Positions 56,587-64,000 of a stretch of DNA of 64,000 nt are shown in pieces. A program made the position numbers and the translations under genes. The DNA lies in assembly GCF_021462225.1 (NCBI RefSeq), contig NC_061813.1:20608442-20672441 (forward strand), read 5' to 3'. This DNA is from Girardinichthys multiradiatus. Lineage: Eukaryota > Chordata > Actinopteri > Cyprinodontiformes > Goodeidae. The notes below the pieces were generated by a model. It had not been told where the DNA came from, searched no databases, and saw only the letters and a program-made list of their open reading frames with translations. Within the stretch, counting starts at the first letter, position 1; each line of letters starts with the position of its first letter.

Positions 56587-59500
56587 GTTTGTTATGGAGA
56601 ATTAAAGTTGTGAAATGCAACTTTAAAAAGTTGATGTTGTCACAACAGTAATACCTGTACTTGTAATAGTTAAGCTTACAAGAGAAAAATCCTCTAGACC
56701 TAATTATAATTAAGTCAAATTTCTTTCAATCGCTGAGTCAACATTGTTGACTTTAAATCAAATGTCATTTTAATATGGTCAACATTTGACTTAATATTTT
56801 AGATATGGGCGTCTCAGAGTGTTTATAATTACAAACAAACCCAATCATAATTAAAACATTGCTACAAACTGCAGAGGTGGCCAGGGAGAACTGATCTGAT
56901 CCAATGTGTGTATCTGTGCGTTTTCGTGATATCGGTCACTTCCCAGAATCAATGTTTTGTCATTGATTTGCTGCCTATGACTCCTACGAAAATACAGTTT
57001 ATTAATATGAGATAAGATGTTCCCCTTCTGAGTGAAGAAGAGGTTCCTGAGACACTATGGAATGGCAGTTATACAAATCTGATTTGTCTGCATTGATAAA
57101 TCTGATTTATTCAATTATTAAATAAGCACCACAAATTTCCTTGTTTAAAATAAAAACAAGTTAGAATTATAATAACTTTTTTAAACTTGGAGCTGCATTT
57201 TAAACTTTTGTCCTGTCTAATTAATTGATTTCAATGTGTTAAACACTCCTGCTTTTCATAATGTAATCGATTTATTATCTAAACTTAAAAAACAGTTTTC
57301 AGGTAACATTTTTTCTCAGCAGTGTTGTAACTTTCTGAATTTATTTTCTATTCATGAAAACTAAATTGACTGACTTCAACCTACTTCATGTTCTCTTAAC
57401 AACAAAGCGGGCCTATCTTAAATGGATCAAAAAAACCTAAAGCCTTGAACAAAGATAATGGGTATAACCTCAGGTAACCTTTCTCATTGGGCTCTTTGCA
57501 TACTTCCATAGAAATTTGATTGCAAAACCATTCATGCATTAATCTGAACACCTGAATGTTTTCACAAGATTCATTGCTAATACTCTGTGTTGAAACTTGA
57601 GACGTATGAGCATTATTTTCAAGAAAAGCACTCAGGTGTGACATAATGAAGAATACATCAAAAATCACTTCTAGTTTTAGGCCAAATTAAAGTGAAATTA
57701 ATCCTATTGATCAATTATTCTCTGTGAAAAATACTTTGGGACTAATCAATTTTCTAATTTGTGTCCAAGTTGGTAAACGGAATGATAAACGAACCTGGCT
57801 GCAAACCAGCATGATAAACCCATTTAGCCATTTTCTGCATCACTATTTGAGTGCATGCAGAGTCTAAGTTCCTGCGGCAAGGTGACACGTGGAGTTTGCT
57901 CTATTGTAACTTTTCAGCTTCAATGGAACAAGACTAATGTACGACTCATAAGATTTTAATCAGAAACATGCTCCCTCATCTGACAGGTTACACAGTACAA
58001 AATCAAAACAAACAGGACTAAAATTAAGGATGGTTTTCAAGATTCCTACACTGTACAACAGCAGATTAGGAGTTCATTGACTAATCTACATGATCAACAT
58101 ATTGTATGTGTGACTATGTGGAGAAGAGTGAGAACTCATTCTCTATGATGACGACATGATCGTTTTCTGGAATTACATAACTGACATGAATGCATGCACA
58201 GATCAAACACTGCCTACAATAACCACAAACTGAGCAGAGTCTGCTTAAAGGACGGAGGTGTGAGCCCTGACATTGAGGTGCAAGGAGAAAAACCATCTGC
58301 TCAACGTCAGCAAAACTAAGGAGCAGATTTGAGGTTGAGGTGGGGAGTGGGAGGCACCCCTCCAGCTATATCACAGGAGAAGAAAAGAGCAAGTCAGCTG
58401 CTTCAGATATTTGGAGATTAACATCTGCGGAAGATTTGGGTTGGACACAGATTGTTAAACAAGAGGTGTCGACAAGGTGGACACTCTGCATGGAGTCCAG
58501 TACAGTCATCAAAATATTTTACTGTGTCTCATCAGGGCATTCTGGCTGGCATCATTCGGTCTGCTCTGGATGTCTGCAGGGGATTATTTGCTCCCCACAG
58601 CACAATATTTGTATTGGGCTGCCACCGATCCCAGACCTTTGCAGCTTCAATATACAGCCCATACTACAACAGACACCTGGAACAGATACTCTCTGAATCC
58701 AAGTATTTGATCCACCGCACTCTTCATCATAGCACTATAACAGCAATGCTCCTACTATTTGGTAAAAAACACAGAATGAATCCTAACACTTGCGAGCAAG
58801 AGCTTAGGAAGTTGTAAAACAGATGTTATCACTTCTAATTAACCTAAGAAGTCAATAAGCTATTTCTAAGCAAGACCAACAATCAGTTTTGTGCGGTTAA
58901 TTAGTTATGGTGCTTCATTAAAGTGGGGGGCGGGCTATTGTCATATTTTAACTGTTGATAAGTAAAAGTACATATACAATGCAGCAGTTCGCAACGGTCT
59001 CTCCATCAGGACTTTGCTGTACTACCAGTGCTGTACCAGTAGGTGGGGATAACATCAATATTAATTCTTCAAAAACAGAGGGAGATTGTTTTTCTTTGAC
59101 ATCGTTTACCAACTTTTTCAGCATACAATCAATGTTTGTCGATGACAGAGTCAGCCAAATTTTGACAAACATAAAAGAGAAAATATAGGAAGATAGTTAT
59201 TTTGGTTAGAGGCAAAGCCATAGTTAGCATGTGTGCAAACCAAGTATCACAGTGTTTGTCCCACGTCCATCAGGAAACGATTTAGAAACATCACTTAAAA
59301 AACAAACAGACTCTTTCCCAAAGCAGTTAAGGCAATTGTCCCCCTGCAGGCAGACACTAAACATCCCTGCTGACAATCAAACAAACCACCATCTCAGACT
59401 CTTTCAGCACAAGCTGCACTTTATGTAAATACTAAATACTACAAGCCACATTCCATGTACATATGAACTATTTTTTATAAGTGTTTTTAAATTTTGCAAA

Positions 59501-60652
59501 TGTCTATAACCTGGGTCTCAGCTAAATTTCATAATGGTGACATAATGACAATAAAGAATATTGAATCTTGAGGTAAACTGGTAATAGTATATTCCTCATT
59601 ATTCTCAAAATCCCATTTTCAAAAATATAGACCATAAACAATTTTCTTTTAGATCCTCAATTTAAAGGCATTTTTTAAACATTGTTTTTTACTGATAAAA
59701 TAATGCACATACTGCAGTGTAGTACCTTCTGGGCATTTTTTAACAGTATCTAACTTCAATATGTAATGACGTGCAAGCTGATTTGTTGTAAGAAAAAAAG
59801 ACAAAGGAAAAAGTAAGCTGAAGGTCAGAGAGTTTTTTGGTTCTCTTTAAATAAGAAAGAGTTTTCTTTGTTGTTTAAGTGAATGGAATTTTTCAGGAAG
59901 GGAAAGTCAACCTCTCTTCATCTTTTACAATGCAACAACTCATGACACTGCTGGCAGTAATACTGGATGTTATTTAGGGTACATGTTATTGTGTAAAAAA
60001 AAGTACAAATAACTCGTCTTTGTCCATCAAAGTAAAATTCCTTCCTCTGAACCAACATCCAACCAACAGGTACTTTGTGATAAAATATCTTAGCTGTCTG
60101 CTGCGGGTGGTGTTTAGGTAAAAAAAAGGATATGATACAAATCAGAAAGTAAACTAAAGGCATATGAAACAGAAATAGAAAAGCCAATTCTTTCAGTCAG
60201 ACTGTGCACCAGGACTACTTGTTCGGTTCTTATGTTTATTATTAAGCTAAATAAATGGTCCAGTCAAAACTTTCTGCCACACTTGTACGAACAGAGTCAC
60301 CATTTCAGACAGATAGCTTTGGTCAAAACATGTTTTTGACTAGCAGCAATGATTTTAGTGTATTAAGTTGATGCGTTTGATAAAGTATTTGGTGATATCT
60401 TGCTTTGGAGTCATGATGGGCTGCGTGCTCCATTTGAAAGCAGTCTGGTGGATCAGCGCAATGGTTTACTGACTTAAGTTAGACATAACAGATAACCTTT
60501 ACTTACTACAACCTTCTTTTCTACAGAAAGCCACAAGCTGAGGGGAAAAATCTCACACTGGGAATCATTTTTTGAAAACAATAAAATCTGTAGTGGCACC
60601 CTTATTGGCATTTTAAGCAATTTATATAAAATAAATGTAACAGTAACCCTGA
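56587..60652. other. Non-coding sequence; LINE trace near 58260
   Basis: AT-rich, presumably sema5a intron. At 58279-58320 the plus strand reads like 'KNHLLNVSKTKEQI', a block of fish LINE reverse transcriptases, followed by about 400 bp of GC-richer broken sequence (58330-58730). Nothing else recognised. Confidence 0.5.
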
Positions 60653-61130
60653 TTTTCATTGACACCCCTCCTTGAACCGCCACCTTAACGTGGTGGAGGG
60701 GTTTGAGTGCTCAAATGATCCTAGAGGCTATGTTGTATGGGGCCTAAATACCCCTGGTAGGGTGTTTCCCATGGCAAACAGGCTCTAGGTGATCGGTCAG
60801 ACAAAGAGTGGTTCAAGAATCCCTCATGAAGAACAAAATATCGAGGCATGTGACGTCGCCCGGTACGGCGGAGCCGGGGTCCCACCCTGGAGCCAGGCCT
60901 GGGGTCGGGACTCGTCGGAGAGCACCTGGTGGCCAGGTTGCTCCTCGCGGGACCCGGCCGGGCCAAGCCCGAACGAGAGACGCGAGGCCATCCCCCAGTG
61001 GGCCCACCACCTGCAGGGGGAACCGTGAGGGACTGGTGCAAAGAGGATTGGGTGGCGGACGAAGGTGGAGACCTCAGCGGCCCGATCCCCGGATGCTTAG
61101 GCTGGCTCTGTCACCTCGCTGGGGGGGAAG

Positions 61131-61357
61131 GAGCCTGAGCTTGTGCGGGAGGTCGAGAGATATCGACAAGAAATAGTCGGGCTCGCCTCCACGCACAGCG
61201 CGGGCTCTGGAACCCATCTCCTTGAGAGGGGTTGGACTCTCTTCTACTCTGGAGTGGCCCACGGGGAGAGGCGGCAGGCTGGTGTGGGTTTGCTTGTTGC
61301 CCCCCAGCTCAGCCGTCTCGTGTTGGGGTTTACCCCAGTTCGCAGCCGAGTGTGAAG
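61131..61357 (+). pseudogene. LINE endonuclease, N-terminal part only
   Basis: An open frame with 'REVERYRQEIVGLASTHSAG' and 'ERGWTLFYSGVAHGERRQAG', then 'GVGLLVAPQL' and 'FTPVRSRV', the N-terminal part of an apurinic-type endonuclease of fish LINEs. It stops at TGA 61353-61355, exactly at the deletion junction. The catalytic Asp/His blocks of the C-terminal half are lost. Confidence 0.75.
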
Positions 61358-62057
61358 GGGCTGGGATGAGGATCAGCTCCTCCAAGTCCGAGGCCATGGT
61401 TCTTGACTGGAAAAGGGTGGCTTGTCCTCTTCAAGTTGGAGGGGAGTTCCTGCCTCAAGTGGAGGAGTTTAAGTATCTCGGGGTCTTGTTCACGAGTGAG
61501 GGAAGAATGGAGCGGGAGATCGACAGACGGATCGGTGCGGCTGCCACAGTAATGGGGGCGCTGTGCCGGTACGTTGTGGTGAAAAGAGAGCTGAGCCGAA
61601 AAGCAAAGCTCTCAATTTACCGGTCGGTCTACGTTCCTACCCTCACCTATGGCCATGAACTTTGGGTCATGACCGAAAGAACGAGATCCTGGATACAAGC
61701 GGCTGAAACGAGCTTCCTCCGTAGGGTGGCCGGGCACTCCCTTAGAGCTAGGGTGAGGAACTCGGCCATCCGGGAGGGGCTCGGAGTAGAGCCGCTGCTC
61801 CTCCACATCGAGAGGAGCCAGTTGAGGTGGCTCGGGCATCTATGCCTCCTGGACGCCTTCCTCGGGAGGTGTTCCAGGCACGTCCCACCGGGAGGAGGCC
61901 CAGGGGACGGCCCAGGACACGCTGGAGGGACTATGTCTCTCGGCTGGCCTGGGAACGCCTTGGGCTCCCCCTGGAGGAATTGGAGGAGTTGTCTGGAAAG
62001 AGGGACGTCTGGGCGTCTCTGCTGAGTCTGCTGCCCCCGCGACCCGGTCCCGGATAA
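61333..62057 (+). pseudogene. LINE reverse transcriptase, C-terminal part, frameshifted
   Basis: From 'QFAAECEGAGMRISSSKSEA' the frame reads 'EFKYLGVLFTSEGRMEREID', 'YVPTLTYGHELWVMTER' and 'GVEPLLLHIERSQLRWLGHL'. It then changes frame near 61830 to 'PPGRLPREVFQARPTGRRPR' and ends LLPPRPGPG, TAA 62055-62057. This is the thumb and C-terminal region; the catalytic YxDD part is deleted. The first codons overlap the endonuclease frame at the junction. Confidence 0.8.
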
Positions 62058-62093
62058 GCGGAAGATGACAAACGAACGAACGAACTTTTCATT

Positions 62094-62940
62094 TTATTTT
62101 GATCAAAGTATCTAGAAATGGTTAATTGGAACCCATGACTTCCTTTTCCACTGAGGTTCCTACTATGACAAGATACAGAGGTCAATTTCTTTTGACAACT
62201 CTTCAAAATACAAGAAACAAGACAATAAAAAATGCAATTCAACTAAGGCAGAAAAATTCTACAAACATAGCTATTCCACATGACAGCAATTATTCAGATA
62301 TGTTTAAAGTAGCTTAACATTTCAAATTCTCATCATCATTTCATTACTGCAATCACAAAGGACTGGTTTCAGCATATGATTTGGTAGCCTATAATATTTG
62401 AGATGTCATGCACTCAAACTCTGCTTGACTATAACTTATGCAGTTGATTGGACTTTCAGTGTCTTTTATGCCTGCATCATATGTGATCTAGATATTAGTG
62501 ACCAAGATGCTAAAGCTGAAAGAGAGTACTGGCGATTGTTGTGATGATGGAAAATATTCAACAAGAATATATTCATGTCATGGTTTGCTAATATATTTTA
62601 ACGGTAGTTTAAAATCAAACAATGCTGGACAAGGATGCAATTATTTGCCAACGTGCACGATGAGCAGGATGGTAAGGGAATAAAAAAACCTTCAAAGCTC
62701 ACAGTTAAGGGCAACACACACCGACCTCAGGTGCTTGTGAAAAAAATACTACCCTATTGTTTACTACTAAACAACACCAGAACGACAGTGTCTGGTCAGT
62801 GGCCGATACTCTGCCCGGCAATCCTATTTTAACCTATTTTATTCGGGAGCATCAAAACTTTTGAAAATACTATCCATGGTCGAAGTCCAAAAATCTATTC
62901 TGTCTTGGTTCAAGGTGCCAACTGACACTCGTTAATAACT
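62094..62940. other. Non-coding sequence, no gene seen
   Basis: AT-rich; nothing recognised. Confidence 0.5.
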
Positions 62941-64000
62941 CAATTCAATTCTGTTTTTTTTTTTTACACGTCATCTCAAGGCATTTTACTAAAACAAAGT
63001 CAATTCACTCAAATCATACAGACAGACAGATTGGAAGTCATGTAAAAATATTCCAAATTGATCCAGGTTTTGAAACAATGCAGTTAAATACAGTTTCCTA
63101 TTCAAATTGGTTAAAAAGTTTTCTTTTTAAAGAAAGCCAACATATTGCGGCATTCACTCCTCCTGGATGAGTATGTAGCAACAGTGGACAGTCGCTGGCA
63201 TAAGTTCATCTGTGTCCTTTTTTGAGTAGGAAGAGGAAAAAAAAAGTAAAAAGAATACAGATTGTTTAAAAGCAGTTCAGGAATAATTGCTAAGCTGTGG
63301 AATATTTTTATGATTTGTTTTTTATGGATTTCCAAAGGGAAGTGTCATTGACTTTGCAGCAATCCCTTATTCTGAGTGTGCATGTAGCGAAAGGTGAGCA
63401 GAAAACTTCCTTTCAATAAGAAAGACCTCCCGCAGGACCCGGCTCAGTATGAGTGGTCATCAGCCACAACCGGTGGGTTTGAGAAGACAGAGCACAGACA
63501 CAAAAACAGATAAACACTGATTCAGGAGTAAAACGTTAAGGGCTGTAATAGCACCTTTTGTGGCTTTAACTAGGAGAGAAACACAACTAAACAGATAAGC
63601 TCTGGGGCAGTATTGAAGTCTATAGGATGGAAGAGAGGACATAGTAGGAGAATGTAGCAGAGTGAGGGTGGTCATTATGTCCTCCAGCTGCCTACTATAA
63701 GCCTAAAGCAGCATAACTACAGAAATAGAAAGTTTTAAACCTAGTCCTTAAAGTAGACTGCTTTATGGACTGAGACTGGGAGCTGCAGTCTGAGAGCACG
63801 TGCTCTGTTAGGAATGTATGGAACACTCACTCGGATTTTTGATGGAGCCTAATTATTAAGGCCATATATGTAAGGAGAATTTTAAATTAAATTCTAGATT
63901 TAACAGGGAGCCAATAAAGGGAAGCTTGTTGGGGTCAGCCATTTTGGTTGGATAGACCGTCTGGGCTGCACAGTTCGACATGCACAGCTCACCATTCGTC
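62941..64000 (+). repeat. Long dispersed teleost repeat, runs off the window
   Basis: Diverged copy of a roughly 1-kb intermediate repeat frequent in percomorph fishes: 'cgtcatctcaaggcatttta', 'gcattcactcctcctgg', 'cccgcaggacccggctcagt', 'gcctaaagcagcataactac', 'agattta' with 'acagggagccaataaaggga'. No protein coded. A T-run of 12 lies near 62955. The right end is outside the window. Confidence 0.65.

Larger units (their letters stand above)
60661..62085 (+). mobile_element. Internally deleted LINE with 8-bp target duplication
   Basis: Flanked by TTTTCATT at 60653-60660 and 62086-62093. It has a CpG-rich 5' region ('accttaacgtggtggaggg' at 60683), part of an endonuclease, the C-terminal third of a reverse-transcriptase protein and a simple tail (AACG)n. 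The two ends look original, but about 2 kb of the middle is missing. GC content is far higher than the flanks. Confidence 0.85.

Noticed and set aside
60721..61041. Minus-strand frames in the LINE 5' region
   Set aside because: GC-rich repeat 5' region gives open frames on all strands by composition; no domain.
62941..64000. CRISPR array or other prokaryotic feature anywhere in the window
   Set aside because: No regularly spaced identical repeats; everything points to a vertebrate genome.

Overview
This window looks like nuclear DNA of a teleost fish. It has long AT-rich introns, abundant Tc1/mariner transposons with about 200-bp terminal inverted repeats, tRNA-like SINEs of the type spread through percomorph fishes, a DIRS-type retrotransposon and truncated LINEs. 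The style of the SINE family loosely suggests a percomorph, perhaps a cyprinodontiform, but I cannot name the species.

The one host gene I can support is the 3' half of a semaphorin 5A gene (sema5a), on the minus strand. Six exons were placed by splice sites and matching phase. Three carry thrombospondin type-1 repeats (44630-44839, 37702-37872, 37336-37491). A 45-nt micro-exon follows (34016-34060), then the transmembrane exon (30344-30555) and the last coding exon with the stop codon (23013-23132). All joints are phase 1 except the last, which is phase 0. The upstream exons (sema domain, PSI, earlier TSP1 repeats) are not in the window, so 44.8-64 kb is probably intron or upstream sequence. 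A second possible terminal exon at 24425-24526 has a strong acceptor and a compatible phase.

Layout. 1-21.6 kb is 3' of sema5a and holds no recognisable host gene. It contains SINE fragments, two Tc1-like elements (5.9-7.6 kb with one nonsense codon; 16.7-18.3 kb with two lesions), a LINE relic with a perfect hairpin (18.4-19.2 kb) and an old Tc1 relic (20.3-21.65 kb). 21.7-45 kb is the sema5a 3' end and introns. It includes miniature Tc1 derivatives, a repeat complex at 27.7-29.9 kb, an unidentified group of same-strand reading frames at 31.2-33.4 kb, a pyrimidine-rich degenerate tandem array at 35.8-36.4 kb, and a second copy of the 16.7-kb Tc1 family with an open transposase frame (39.15-40.56 kb). 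45-64 kb has an internally deleted Tc1-like element with a fold-back (48.5-49.65 kb), a full DIRS element with inverted terminal repeats and internal complementary region (51.4-56.6 kb), an internally deleted LINE with target-site duplication (60.66-62.09 kb) and a long dispersed repeat at the right edge.

The sema5a exons encode the extracellular TSP1 stalk, membrane anchor and short cytoplasmic tail of an axon-guidance protein. The mobile elements are independent insertions; one ends 20 bp from a sema5a splice donor. The best candidates for something undescribed are the 31.2-33.4 kb reading-frame group and the possible alternative sema5a terminal exon.
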